NCBI RefSeq assembly: GCF_000004195.4 | Contig: NC_030679.2 | Span: 29,191,712-29,255,711, forward strand | Reading direction: 5' to 3' | Source: Xenopus tropicalis | Lineage: Eukaryota > Chordata > Amphibia > Anura > Pipidae | DNA length: 64,000 bases | Translations under genes and position numbers: made by a program | Part shown: positions 30,807-42,979 of the stretch, piece by piece | Numbering within the stretch: the stretch's first letter is position 1 | How the letters are laid out: each line of letters starts with the position of its first letter | The notes under the pieces: generated by a model | Database searches by the model: none | The model's input: only the letters and a program-made list of their open reading frames with translations | Told to the model about the DNA's origin: nothing

Positions 30807-31072
30807 TATGGTTTTTGGGGACTTTTCTTTTTTTCAAAGAAAGAAAAACACTGATTTAAGGGCTGATTTATGAAATCTGAATTGGGGAACCTGAAGAATT
30901 TTAAGTGTCACATATATTTATATTTTTCTTCTGGAGTGTGTAATGAATTGATATATTTATCAAAGCAGATGAATGTGTGACTTTGTCAAAATACATTAGA
31001 GAACTTTGAGTGTTTGAACAACATTCCTTTCTGGGGGGTGTTAGAGTTCAGTGGCAAGTGATAAGAGATAAG

Positions 31073-31367
31073 TAGTGATGAGCAAATTTTTTTGCCAGGC
31101 ATGGATTTGCAGCAAATTTCCGCATTTCGCCACTTACAAATTATCTTGTGAAACTTCAACAAAAATCCACAACGGAAAAACTCGTCACACATCAAAAAAA
31201 GTTGCGGTGGCATAAAAATGGGCGTGGTCGCGGTGAAAAATATGTGCTCCACGAAAAAAGATGAGCGTGACAAATGCATTGCGCGGATTTTACACCGTTT
31301 CACAAATTTTCCTGCCATTTCGCAATTTTTTTGGCAAAGCGAAAAGGGACAGATTCGCTCTTCACTA
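31073..31367. mobile_element. hAT-like MITE, TAGTGATGAGCGAA family
   Basis: Ends TAGTGATGAGCAAATTTTT and AGATTCGCTCTTCACTA. The flanking 8-mers GAGATAAG and GAAATAAA agree at only 6 of 8, so this is an older copy. Confidence 0.75.
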
Positions 31368-31737
31368 GAAATAAATTATTCTAAATATCGATAATTGACT
31401 TTTGACCTGTGCTTCACATCCCTTGCATTGGGCCAGTCCAACAATCTACAAAAATTGAAAAAAATCTCAAACAATTCTTCAGTGATTTTCTGCTAACATT
31501 TTGTAGATGGTGAAACAAGTAATTTTGCCATAAATTCATGCCTATCTAGCACCCATAGACTGTAATAATTACAGACCACATTGACTGTTTTCCTGCACAA
31601 AATTAATAAATGGCAAAAAATATCGAGAAAAATACACTTATACAAATTACTTGAACTGTGGTGATTCTAAATCAGAATAAAACATTTTACATTATGCAGA
31701 GCTGAAATATTATTTGGCTTTTGGCTGTTCTCTACTA

Positions 31738-32075
31738 CAGGTATCGGACCCCTTATACAGAAACCCATTATCCAGAAAGTTCCAAATTACGGAAAGGCCA
31801 TCTCCCATAGACTTTATTTTAATCAAAGAATTCACATTTGTAAAAATGTCTCTGTAATAATAAAACAGTATCTTGTACTTGATCCCAACTAAGATATAAT
31901 TACCCCTTATTGGGGGCAGAACAATCCTATTGGGTTTATTTAATGGTTAAATGATTTCCTTTTTCTCTGTAATAATAAAACAGTACCTGTACTTGATCCC
32001 AACTAAGATATAATTAATCCTTATTGGATTTGTTTAGTAGGTCCCAAGCATTCTGGATAATGGGTCCCATACCTG
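31738..32075. mobile_element. CAGGTATGGGA-type element, complete, with partly duplicated interior
   Basis: Ends CAGGTATCGGACCCCTTAT and GGGTCCCATACCTG, flanked by TA. The interior AATAATAAAACAGTACC...CCCAACTAAGATATAATTA occurs twice (near 31854 and 31979). Confidence 0.8.
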
Positions 32076-32643
32076 TACAAGAACATATTTCATGTGCCAA
32101 TCCAACTCTTGCAATCTGATACAACAGGAAGTCATCATTCTTAATCTTTTCAATTCGTTATATGCATTGAATCACCACATGGGTAAAGACCTGCCTTTCT
32201 GTTTGTTATATATATGTATGAGCACATTCACATCTTTACATCTTCATTTGATTGTAATTGCTAAATTAATCAATGTGTTCTTCTCCTAATTTCCCTGAAG
32301 AATGCCCTAGGAATTTTCAAGAACGTAGCTCAAAGAATGGTCTAGACCTTCAATGTATCCAGGTTCAGCCACATTTCTTTATTAATGACATGTAGAGTAA
32401 ATGTAATTTAACTGTGTGTGATCTAAGGAGATTACCAGTAGTCCATTTTTTTTTTCATTTGTGAACTGAACATTAGATAGTGTGGGAAATATATTATTCA
32501 TCCTTCCTCGCAACCAAGATAAAGCATGGTCTTTCACGTTTATTTCATGCCAGATCATGCCATCTTTCCCTTTTTTTGTCAGTTTAATGTCCCTGTTGAG
32601 TATTTCTTTAGTTCTGGTTTAGGTAATAAAAATGTAAATCAAT
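32076..32643. other. No gene seen
   Basis: AT-rich, no recognised element. The short frame at 32092-32289 is unsupported. Confidence 0.5.
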
Positions 32644-32863
32644 TAGGGATGCACTGAAACCAGTTTTTCGGGTTCGGCAGAACCCCCGAATCCACCGTAT
32701 TTGGCTGAATACCGAACCAAATCCGAATCGTAATTAACATGTCATGTGATTTTATGGGATTTGGTTTGGCCAGGACCATGGATTCGGCTGAATCCGAATC
32801 CTGCCGAAAAAGGCTGAATTCTGTCCGAGTCCCGAACTGAATCCGGGATTCAGTGCATCCCTA
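32644..32863. mobile_element. hAT-like MITE, TAGGGATGCACCGAATCC family
   Basis: TAGGGATGCACTGAA (32644-32658) is the inverted repeat of TTCAGTGCATCCCTA (32849-32863). Exact 8-bp duplication AAATCAAT (32636-32643, 32864-32871). 220 bp, rich in CGAATCC-type motifs, non-coding. Confidence 0.87.
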
Positions 32864-32871
32864 AAATCAAT

Positions 32872-33850
32872 ACAATACTTTACCAGCTGAAATATTGTGC
32901 TACCAATTAGTGCATTTAACATCATAAATCGAACAAGGAAGAATCATTTTATTTGACATTTATATACAGTTTTACATATGTGGAAGGGTTGTATAATCAG
33001 TGCAACTGAAACTCCTAGCAAATTTAACAGGACAAAACCCCAGAAACCCCCAAAATGATTATAGATCAGTTTATCTAAATTACATCAGAAAGTAGATGAA
33101 ACAAAAAAGAAGACAGACATAAACTGTATATTTCCACTGAGACTACTTAAAGATAAGTTGGAGGAGATTTGCATCATAAAAAATGTAATGTGCGATCATG
33201 TGAGAAAATCCACTTTTCATTCACATTTATATTATCTGGGATATGGAGGTAGAATGTTTCTAAAGTGATGGATTGGTCAAAGTTGCAAACAATTTTCCTC
33301 TCTAGTTCCTTATCAATAGAAGATTATATAAGTATTTTGGAATGGTACCCTGTTCTCTTGCTCTCTTGCTGTATGTAGGTGCTAGCTAGCAGCTGGGAGG
33401 CATGATGGGATCCTGCCTGTTAAAATAAAAGATTACTAAAATAGAAAATATCTATTTAGTTTGTCCTCAATAAACCCTTTCTCTCTACATGTGGCATTAG
33501 CAAGGTCTAATCTACAATTCCAAGCACATCAACACCTCTTTCTGGCCTTGTTGGCACCTAACTTTGTCTTGTATGCAGTAAATAAATAGTAGTGCTTTTA
33601 AATCGTAAAAAGTATAGATAGTGAATATACTAACTAATTTTGAGGTACCCTTTGCTAAAAAAAATAATAATAAAAAAAAAAAAATTCAATTTTTTCTGCT
33701 TCTTCCCACTGTATTGAATGCTTTTCTATTTAATACAAGGGATGAGTGAATGTTTTCACCTGGTACAGTTTAACGGTTTCAACAGTGGCAAAAATTTCAC
33801 AAATTTGTTTTAGAATTTTACCATGCAGCTTTTTTTGCAGAAAAGAAATA
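32872..33850. other. No gene seen
   Basis: AT-rich sequence. A fragment resembling the TAGTGATGAGCGAA family left end (GGGATGAGTGAATGTTTTC) lies near 33740. Confidence 0.45.
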
Positions 33851-34583
33851 CAGGCATAGGAACCGTTATCTGGAAGCCCATTATTCAAAAAGCTCGAATT
33901 ACAGGAAGGCCATCTCCCATAGAATCCATTATAAGCTTCACTTTTTTAAAAAATGATTCTTTTTTCCTCTGTAATAATAAAACAGTACCTGTACTTGATC
34001 CCAACTAAGATATAATTACCCCTTATTGGGGGCAGAACAGCCCTATTGGGTTTATTTAATGGTTAAATGATTCCCTTTTCTCTGTAATAATAAAACAGTA
34101 CCCGTACTTGATCCCAACTAAGATATAATTACCCCTTATTGGGGCAGAACAGCCCTATTGGGTTTATTTAATGGTTAAATGATTCCCTTTTCTCTGTAAT
34201 AATAAAACAGTACCTGTACTTGATCCCAACTAAGATATAATTACCCCTTATTGGGGGCAGAACAGCCCTATTGGGTTTATTTAATGGTTAAATGATTTCC
34301 TTTTCTCTGTAATAATAAAACAGTACCTGTACTTGATCCCAACTAAGATATAATTACCCCTTATTGGGGGCAGAACAGCCCTATTGGGTTTATTTAATGG
34401 TTAAATGATTCCCTTTTCTCTATAATAATAAAACAGTACCTGTACTTGATCCCAAGTAAGGTATAATTAATCCTTATTGGAGGCAAAATTATTATTTAGT
34501 AGACTGGATATCCAAATTATGGAAAGACCCCTTATCCAGAAAACCCAAGTACCAGGTAGTCTGGAAAACAGGTCCCATACCTG
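33851..34583. mobile_element. CAGGTATGGGA-type element expanded by a 113-bp tandem repeat
   Basis: Left end CAGGCATAGGAACCGTTATC, right end GGTCCCATACCTG. The unit GTAATAATAAAACAGTACC... recurs at 33971, 34084, 34196, 34309 and 34422, a 112-113-bp period, making this 733-bp copy more than twice the 317-bp copy at 41257. Confidence 0.85.
33971..34480. repeat. 113-bp tandem repeat, about 4.5 units
   Basis: Units differ by only a few bases (for example one G lost from GGGGGCAGAAC in the second), so the expansion is recent relative to the decayed ends of the host element. Confidence 0.85.
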
Positions 34584-36122
34584 TAAAATTTTGCCAATAA
34601 TACATTTTTTTTACCCCCCCCACCAAAAAACCCCAAACCTTTGGGGGGTAGGGGAGTTGGTTGCACCTGAAAAACAATGCAAAAAAATACCAAGGCCATT
34701 ATTTTGTTATGTTGTTTCATATTTACTCTAATGAAATATTAACTTTATCAAATATTCTCACCCAGCAAAATGGGATAATCCATGCCGCTAATAGTTGTAA
34801 TTAGCAGTTACTAACTATAGTGCTTCTAAAGATTGGGTAAACATCATATTGACATTACATGGCACATAGAATACAATACAGAATACAATATGTTACAGTT
34901 GTACATGCATGGGATCTATGATCTAGAAACTATTAAAGCAGAAACCCCTGGAATATGGCAGTGTTACTTCCAAAACAATTGTATTGGGTTTTAACGAGTT
35001 AATAATAGCTGTAAGTAGTGATGTACAAATCAGTACCATTTGCTTTGCTGAAAATTTTTGAGAAAATTCACAATTTTTTTAACTCAACTTTTCTAATACG
35101 CAAAACTTTTTTTTGTAACAATACATTGGAATCTATAGGCAAAATTTTGCCAATCACTAAGGGCCAGATTTACTAACACTCTAACGTTTCTCATTTTTTT
35201 CTTTATAAAAATTCAAATAAACTTATTTCCACGAATATCTGACATTTACTAAATAGTCTGAACTGAAAAAGCACATGTGGAAAAGTGGCAAAACTGTGAC
35301 TTTTACTAATTCGAGGACCAAAACCTCTACATTTTTGAATTGTCGCAGAGAAGCAAAGAAAGATCCCCCAGGGAAGAAGAAAGACATCTCAACTCTTTTT
35401 TCTGCAACATTTACTAAAATTAGGTTTTTTTTCTGACATTGAAAGTCACATAAACTCGACATGGTATAAATTCAAATTAAACGTAATCATTGTTGTATTT
35501 ATAAAATGTCACAATATTGCTTGAATCGCACGTATGAAAATTTCAAGTTTACATTCCAAAAATCCTAAATGTTTTGAGTTGAAAGTATTGTTTTAAACTT
35601 GAAAAAATTGAGTTTAAATGGAACGTTCATTTCCATGCATCCTTTTTATTTTACCTAAACAGGAATTGCTCCAGCAGACATTTTAGGAGAATTGGCGCTC
35701 ATTCTTGGACAACAATCATTTGTTTAAGTTTCACTTGAAACTGAGTGAAATAGAAAACAATGATGGAAGAACTTCCCCTTGAAAATGTGTGAGATAGAAA
35801 ACAATAATGGGGATTAACTTCCCCTTAAAAATGTGTGAAATAGAAAACAATAATTGGATTAACGTCCCCTTAAAAATGTGTGAAATAAAAAACAATAATG
35901 GGATTAACTTCTTGCAGTCTTGAAGTCAGGAATGGTATGAAGTGTATTTTGAGATTAGATTTGAGAAATAGGGAGGGGCTTCAATAGTAAAGGCCTTATA
36001 GGTAAGTGTTAGTAATTTGAATTTGATCCTAGAGGAGTTTGGGAGCCAGTGAAGTGATAATATGCACAGGGGAGCAACAGATGTGGAAAATTAAGATAGA
36101 TGAATGAGTTTGGCAGCAGTGT
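34584..36122. other. No gene seen; decayed MITE pieces and a 46-bp tandem repeat
   Basis: About 35025-35160 resembles a short TAGTGATGAGC-type hAT relic (TAGTGATGTACAAATCAG ... CCAATCACTA). 35161-35300 starts GGGCCAGATTTACTAACAC like the Harbinger-like family. 35745-35912 holds about 3.6 copies of a 45-46-bp repeat (GAAATAGAAAACAATAATGG). Confidence 0.6.
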
Positions 36123-36470
36123 TTAGAAAAGAAGAACACCAACAGAAAGAGGGAGTGAGGTGAAGGTAGAGTTAGAGAAGGCAATGTTAAAGGAATGGTC
36201 AAAAATATAAGATTTAAACCAAGAAAAAACCATGTCATGAATGCTAACTGAATTCAGAATGTCTAGGAGGAGTGGGTGGTCAACTGTGTAAAAGAATGAA
36301 GAGAGATCTGGAAGGATTAGTATGGAATAGTGACTTAGCCAGGAGAAGAGATTCTGTTGAGTGTGTTGGGCAGAAGCCAGATTGCAGCGGGGGTTGAGAA
36401 TGGGGTTTTGAGCTAGATGCTGGATGAGCTGGTTGTTAACAAGCCTTTCTATCAGTTTAGATGCACCCAC
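36123..36470 (-). pseudogene. L2/jockey-type LINE reverse transcriptase relic
   Basis: The minus strand reads IERLVNNQLIQHL, a degenerate palm segment TVDHPLLLDIL (after FFY in place of the usual AFD) and VFSWFKSYIFD, then LPLSVGV just before where PQG would follow. This order matches RT blocks of L2-type elements. The catalytic FxDD and PQG blocks are absent. Its upstream side is cut by the hAT MITE at 36471-36595. Confidence 0.7.
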
Positions 36471-36595
36471 GCAGGCCCGGATTTGTAGCGATTGGCACAT
36501 ACGCATGCAAGGGGGGTTGTTCGCGCGGCGGGGAGGGGATAGGGGGGCACCAAATGGGGGTGGCCTCAGGGCTCCCCTAGAAGAAATCCGGCACT
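36471..36595. mobile_element. Short hAT-like MITE inserted in the L2-type relic
   Basis: Ends GCAGGCCCGGATTTG and AAATCCGGCACT, with exact 8-bp duplication GCACCCAC (36463-36470, 36596-36603). 125 bp, GC-rich, non-coding. Confidence 0.78.
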
Positions 36596-36674
36596 GCACC
36601 CACATTCTATTTATTCCTAAAAATCCATAGGAGTGAATACAATGTGAGAGTTTTTATGTATTAAGCGCTAAACT

Positions 36675-36799
36675 TAGTGATGTGCAAAATTGTTCAAAAG
36701 GAATGGATTACTGGTGAATTTCTGCGTTTCTCAATTGGATGAATTTTTCGCAAAACGGGTGCAGAAATTCGGCGCGGAACAGATTCTCTCATTACTAGC
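36675..36799. mobile_element. Short decayed TAGTGATGAGC-type hAT MITE
   Basis: TAGTGATGTGCAAAATTG at the left and GATTCTCTCATTACTA at the right, with the GGAATGGATTACTGGTGAAT motif between. Heavily deleted relative to the 300-400-bp copies. Confidence 0.65.
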
Positions 36800-38441
36800 G
36801 CAATTTTGATAATGTGCCTCTATAATTCAGATTGAAAATGTTGCTAAGAAAAAGCAGGACCTCAGTTGTACTAAATGTGCTGAATGACTGTGTTCAGTGC
36901 TGCAGTTATCATACTCTGTAATTTAAGCACTTGCTAATTGCATTGCACTGTTATAAAAAGATAAAGCATTACCCATCTCCAAATGCATTTGTAAATGTGT
37001 CCCCAAAATGCTTCTGTTATTCTGAAATGTTTAATTTAGATATGGGAAGTTACAGTACAGTTGTCACTGAGGGATAGGGAATAGCAGTTTGCAGATGTTA
37101 AAAGAATATATACAGTATATAAAACAAGGGTAGCAGATCTTCAGCTGTTATGCAAGTCAGAATCTGATGTGGGATTGTATATTCCAAATTTACAGATTGT
37201 TGATAGCCTGGGCACTAGCGTTAAAAGACAAAAATAAACACCAATAAACACAGAACTCAAATTATAAGAAATGTCTTATAGATCCCGGAGAAACCAACAT
37301 TTAGGTCTCTACTGGCAAAGTGAAGTTGGATCCATTAATAAATATTTACTACACAAGAGCTGGCAACCAATGAACATCTAAAACATCTAAAGAGATGCAG
37401 CACAAACATTATAACCATTAAAGTACAGCCAGCATAATAAAAATAAAATGTATTTTATATAGCAATATGTTTTCTAAGATTTCTTTTACTGATTTTCATG
37501 GCTTAATGTTTCTCATTAATAGATTGATGGAAGTCACCTTAGTGTTAATAAGTAAGACTCTCACTTCCAGCAATGGAAGTTTATTGATATAAAAATAATT
37601 AAAAATCAACTGGTCCTATGGTGCCCACACTAAAGAACAGGGTGGAGGACTAGACACAGTGTTACCTATGAAAGCTTTGCTTATATCTTGTTAATACCTA
37701 GAGCTGCTCCCAGTACATGGTTTTTAGGTTTTTCTGTTCATGATAGGAAGTGTTTAGTATAGCATATAAAACCCTCTGTTTACTAAAATATCATTTTAGG
37801 TTACAAATGTTGTGTCTTTCATCTTTAGCTTTTGTACCTAAGACCTTAAGTAGTGAATATCTATGCCTCTGAAGATGCCCCCAGTAGTATTCCATCCTTT
37901 TCTCACAGAACATGCTCTGGATAGGGCTTCTATCAGGAATTACAGGCTTCATACTAGTAGGTCCTTCCCCCATGGGGAGGGCATTTACCATCCAGTAGGC
38001 TAATGACCAACAAGTAGAATATGACAACAATGGGGGAATAAAGTCAAGTCATAATGACAAACTACCTCCCACAATCCACCCAAACCCTGCCCACTTACTA
38101 CAGGGCTGCATTGCATTTGCTGGTGCTGCGTTCTGTACCATATACCAGCTTTGTTATCCTGTGCAAGGTGCACTCTGCCAAACCCCAGATGGTGCTCTTT
38201 AAATGAGCACTTTTGTGCCTCTTATTGCTGCTTATTGCTTTTCCATAAGGGGACTACATTATTAACACCTTAGCATTGTTCTTTTCCAAGAATTAATTCA
38301 AGCATCACAGTATGCCCTTTATTTTGCAGTACCCTTCAGGACTTTTTTGTACCCTTCAGTTATCACAAAAGGATGGGCACCATATTCTGTATTTATACAT
38401 ATATGTACATTTCCCATTTTTTCAATGGATTTGAACTCTAA
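36800..38441. other. No gene seen
   Basis: AT-rich sequence with no recognised repeat or coding region. The minus-strand frame at 37791-38030 is unsupported. Confidence 0.5.
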
Positions 38442-38773
38442 GGGGCAGATTTACAAAGACACGAATGCTCGGAGCGTCCATTCGAACGCTCCGAGCGTGT
38501 TGTTGGCAAATTTTTCATGTCTTGCGTGACTTTTTTTATGCCCGCACTACTTTTTCGTGCGCTTGCGCAAAAAAAACGGAAAGGTTTTCCTGCTGTTAAC
38601 AATCGTTCGGTACGAAAATTTCATGACTTTTGGATCGCCAATACGATATTATCGTGACTAATACGATTTTTTTGTAAGCATTTTCGTGATATTTGCGATC
38701 TTCAGAAATTTTCGTATCCAATCCGAATTTGTCCCATTGGGGATTCGAACTCTCGTTTTCATGAATGTGCCCC
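38442..38773. mobile_element. GGGGCAGATTTACAAAGAC-type MITE (Harbinger-like relative)
   Basis: Ends GGGGCAGATTTACAAAGAC and ATGAATGTGCCCC. The interior has the same TTTTTCG/CGAAAATTTC texture as the GGGGCACATTTACTAA family but different motifs (GCTCGGAGCGTCCATTCG). Confidence 0.7.
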
Positions 38774-39603
38774 TGAATGTTAAGGGATTTACAAAAAAAC
38801 TGTGTTATTTAAAATAAGGGCTATGTTTTTCTGTATTCTTAACAAAATGACATAATTATTGCCTATTAACAAAAGGACATTATGTACTATAAACAAAAGG
38901 TCCTAGCCAACAATAAACATGTAGCACTATACACAGTAAAACACCATTTCCAGGCTAATTTTGTGTCCTAATGGCCTTTTTTTATTTTTTATTAAGAAAA
39001 ACAGATACATCTGCGCTCATTAGTCTTTCAGATACTTGTATTGCTTATTTTAGCACAAATACAAAAAGGGCAAAACATTTTGTTTGTAATGAGAGTTTTC
39101 CCCATTACCACTAGTAATCCATAGAACTAAAGGGATTCTGAAAGTGCAATTCTTAATTTTGTTTTTCCAAAGTTTCCTTGTAGAGTTGGTTAGAATGTGG
39201 GTAATGTTTATTCTGTAAGATGATAGAGCCACAGAACAAATTATGTATTGTCTCGAAGAAGTGCCTTGGTATAAAGAAAGGTCTACTCTTGGTGGAGTAA
39301 TTCTGAGACAAGCCTTGGTAGGAATTAATGCCTGATAGTTTGCTGTAGTTCCAATGGGTTAGTGATAACATAGTTTAGAGTCTTAAATAAAACTAAATCA
39401 GATAAAACATTCCTCAAGTAATAAATGTCCTGCAAGTGAATATGTTACTGATGCAGCAACTCATCCAAGTAGATATTTCTCCCTTCTTCAGATCTCTACA
39501 GGAATATACACATCATTAAAGAAATATAAACACTCAATTGCAGGAACAATTACTTTGCGGAAGGATCATGAATTGAATGTCAGCTGAGGCCAATGTTTAT
39601 TTG

Positions 39604-39636
<33 letters not shown>

Positions 39637-41256
39637 CGACTTTGTAACAGAAGAATTCCGCACAATGTCAGCACTTCTGGGATCATCCCAACACCATCTC
39701 AAAATACGTGACTTGCAACATCACACAAGTCCTCCTCTAGGAGCCTCAGTGCAATTTCAACTTTCAACTCTTGCAAGTCAACATTTTGTTTGTTAAATGG
39801 GTGGTTCACTTTTAGGGCGAGGCCAGACAAAATGTATATCAGCTTCTCTCAGCCCTGTGCTTTTCTGCCTGGCTGATCTGCTTCTGTACGCTGCTGTGTA
39901 TGTCTGCACTAAAACCCATGGCAACAGCCAGAGGGTGCGCACAAAGAGTGGGGCGGATCGGTGGTCAGCTTGGAAATCATGAAAGTGAATGTACGGAAGC
40001 GAATCCGCTTCTCTCAGCCAGGCAGAAGTGGATATAGGCTTTGTCTGCCCTATTTTTTAATAGGTTGTAGAATGTCCTATTCCTAGCAACTAGGGTGATG
40101 GTCTTCATCATTTATTTGTTGTTGAATTATTTTCTTTCCTCTTCTACAGTTTTGATGGTTGATGGACTGATTTTTATACAGTATATCCCTGGAACCCCTG
40201 CACTAAAGTAGCAACATGAACGTGTATTTTGTGTTCTAAATATTCTATAACTAGAGAAGGATGGATTAAAGTATGTTTTATATACAGTATTTTTTTACTT
40301 TTTTTAGGTCAGAGGGAACTTACCAAAAATTTAAGAACAAAGGGGGGTTTGGACCTAAAAAGTTTGAAAGCCACTGTTTCAGACCATCTACCTTCCTTTA
40401 TCATATATCACAAATGTTATAAATATAATAATAATAATAATAACATTTGTTTTTGCTGTTGTTATGATCCTCTTCTGTTTCCCGAATCTAGAAGCAATCT
40501 AGCAGGAGCTGATTCTTCTCTAGGTCTACTCTAAAGAATGCAAATAAAGTCAAGGACAGCTTTAGGCGCAGTAATGGGAAACGGTGCAAAATTTGTGAAA
40601 CACATGGAATCATTTTTCACTGTGTTTTTTTTCTGCACAAAATGCATTGAGGTGAATCTGCCTTTTTTTGTTTTTGCTGCAAAATGTATTACATTGGTAT
40701 AGTTATTTGCTTTGTTTCCATGCATACACTAAGAATTCCAATTAATGTAATTAAAAACATTACATTACTATGTGCCACATTTTTGTAGCACTCTGCCTCC
40801 GTCATTGTAATTTTGTTACTTACAAAGGAACTTTCTTCAGCTTCTGCTTATAATTTTTTTTTTTATTGCAAGAAACATCTTTTACATTTTCTACTTTAAT
40901 CAAATGAAAGTCAAGTACCTTGTTCGTTTTTATATTGAGTTTTATGTCAGCCTCTATCATCTTGATTTATGAAACTCCAAGAAAAACGTAGGAAATGTCT
41001 TTGAACCAAACCCAGAAAAAAAGGGAAATATTGGAACACAGCCTTCCACACTAAAGAGATGTAAATGTTAAAAAAAAAACTGATATTAAAAATAAATACA
41101 ATGTATTTTATTTTTATTTTTCTTTAAAAAAAAGCAAAGTCCACAATCCAGAAACTTTGAAGTAGGTATGTTTAATAGGTCTTGTAAATAAGCAGCCATG
41201 ACACCAGTTTAGCACTGTCTAAATGGGCTTCACGCATCTCCTTGCAGATTTAGATA
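38774..41256. other. No gene seen; microsatellites
   Basis: (TA)n at 39608-39636 and (ATA)n at 40427-40442. About 39805-40060 contains CTTCTCTCAGCC...GGCAGAAG in both orientations and may be a decayed MITE. No supported coding region. Confidence 0.5.
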
Positions 41257-41573
41257 CAGGTATCGGACCCCTTATCCGGAAACCCATTATCCAGAAAGTT
41301 CCGAATTACGGAAAGGCTACCTCCCATAGACTCCATTATAATCAAATAATTCACATTTTTAAAAATGGTTTCCTTTTTCTCTGTAATAATAAAACAGTAC
41401 CTTGTACTTGATCCCAACTAAGATATAATTAATCCTTATTGGAGGCAAAACAATTATATTGAGTTTAAATATTTTTTTTAGTAGACTTAAGGTAGGAGAT
41501 CCGAATTAAGGAAAGACCCCTTATCCGGAAAACCCCAGGTCCCGAGCATTCTGGATAATGGGTCCAATACCTG
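41257..41573. mobile_element. CAGGTATGGGA-type element, complete reference-like copy
   Basis: CAGGTATCGGACCCCTTATC at the left and GGGTCCAATACCTG at the right, TA on both sides. Subterminal segments ATCCGGAAACCCATTATCC and GACCCCTTATCCGGAAAACC are related, giving a partly palindromic 317-bp element. No transposase; superfamily not assigned. Confidence 0.82.
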
Positions 41574-42631
41574 TATATCTGTATTCTTTGATTTACGGCC
41601 AAAGTCTCCTGAAACTTCAAACTACTGGTGTTCTCAACAGTTTGGCAGAGTATACGAAATAACAGAATTGTGGTTTAGAATTGGTTTGAGAACAACCTTA
41701 ATTCTGTAAATCATGATGATTCATGGCAAATAAATCACTTTGGGTTTTTCTTCCATTTTGAATCAAGACCAGATGCTTCACCTCTGATTTGGAAAGCTTG
41801 TAGAGTTGTGGAGAAAAAGTAAAAGTCAGTAGATGGGCTAATCCCTGTCCATCATTATTTATTATATATTCATAGGTACAATAGGTTACCCCTTTAGGTT
41901 CTGTAAACTGCTTACCAAGTTATTATTGTTAATTGACAGCATTGGCCATTTATTTTCTGTTAGGGCTGCTAAGGATTTCTTTCATCTCAGGGTTTTAATA
42001 GATGGTAAGAAAGGTACATAAGAAATAATTACAGGTACAGAGAAGGTACTTTAGAAATTATGAGAAAATATGTACTACTTTACTGTAATAAGGGTATTCT
42101 ATGCTGTATTATACATTTTGTGGAAAAAAGTTAAATAGATAAACTACCACAGAAACTAAGTTAGATAATCCATATTTGTGACCTTGCACCTTTGGAATGC
42201 CCCGATGACTTAAAATATCAACTGTCATGATTATCTTACAATAGGGGATTATAATAGAACATTCTATTCTACATATTTATCACAAAGTTATGCTACAAAG
42301 TGCCAAATGTAAGGATATATTTCGCTGAAGCTTCTTTTCCCTCAATAGAAACATCCATGCTAAGGGTACTTTTAACCTCATTTTAAAAGTAGCAGAAGTC
42401 ATTTACCTAAGTTTTTAAGAGACCGACCCAAAGAACAGAAAGGTATAAACAAATACTGATTTTAATAGCAACCACATTTACAATGAACTTTAAAACCATT
42501 AAGAAAAAATATATAGATAAAATATCTTGCTGCAGAATTGTACAGAGGTCCACTTTCAGTCACCCACATTCTGTATAAAAGTTAAAATGTCCACACAGCA
42601 TATTATTCACATATGAACCAACCATGTAGAC
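41574..42631. other. No gene seen
   Basis: AT-rich sequence, no recognised element. Confidence 0.5.
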
Positions 42632-42979
42632 CAGGGGTCCCCAAACTTTCTTACTTCTGAGCCACAGTCAATGTAAAAAAGGCTTTGGGAGCAACACAAG
42701 CATCATAAACGTTCATGGAGGAGCCAAATAAAGGCTAAGATTGGCTATTAGGCAGCCTCTATGCACACTATCCGCTTACAGGGGGCTTTATTTGGTAGGA
42801 AATCTTGTTTTTATTCAACCAAAACTTGCCCCCAAGTCAGGAATTGAAAAATAAGTCCCTGGTTTGGGGGCACTGAGAGTCATAGCCCTTATTTGGCATC
42901 CCCATTAACTTTTTTCACGCTCCCTAACCTTTTTTTACATTCAAATGTGGCACACAGGTAAAAAAAGGTTGGGGACCCC
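42632..42979. mobile_element. hAT-type element, CAGGGGTCCCCAA ends, decayed
   Basis: Left CAGGGGTCCCCAAACTTTCT, right AAAGGTTGGGGACCCC. The target duplication is not clean. The element at 60755 has similar ends but a different interior. Confidence 0.72.
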
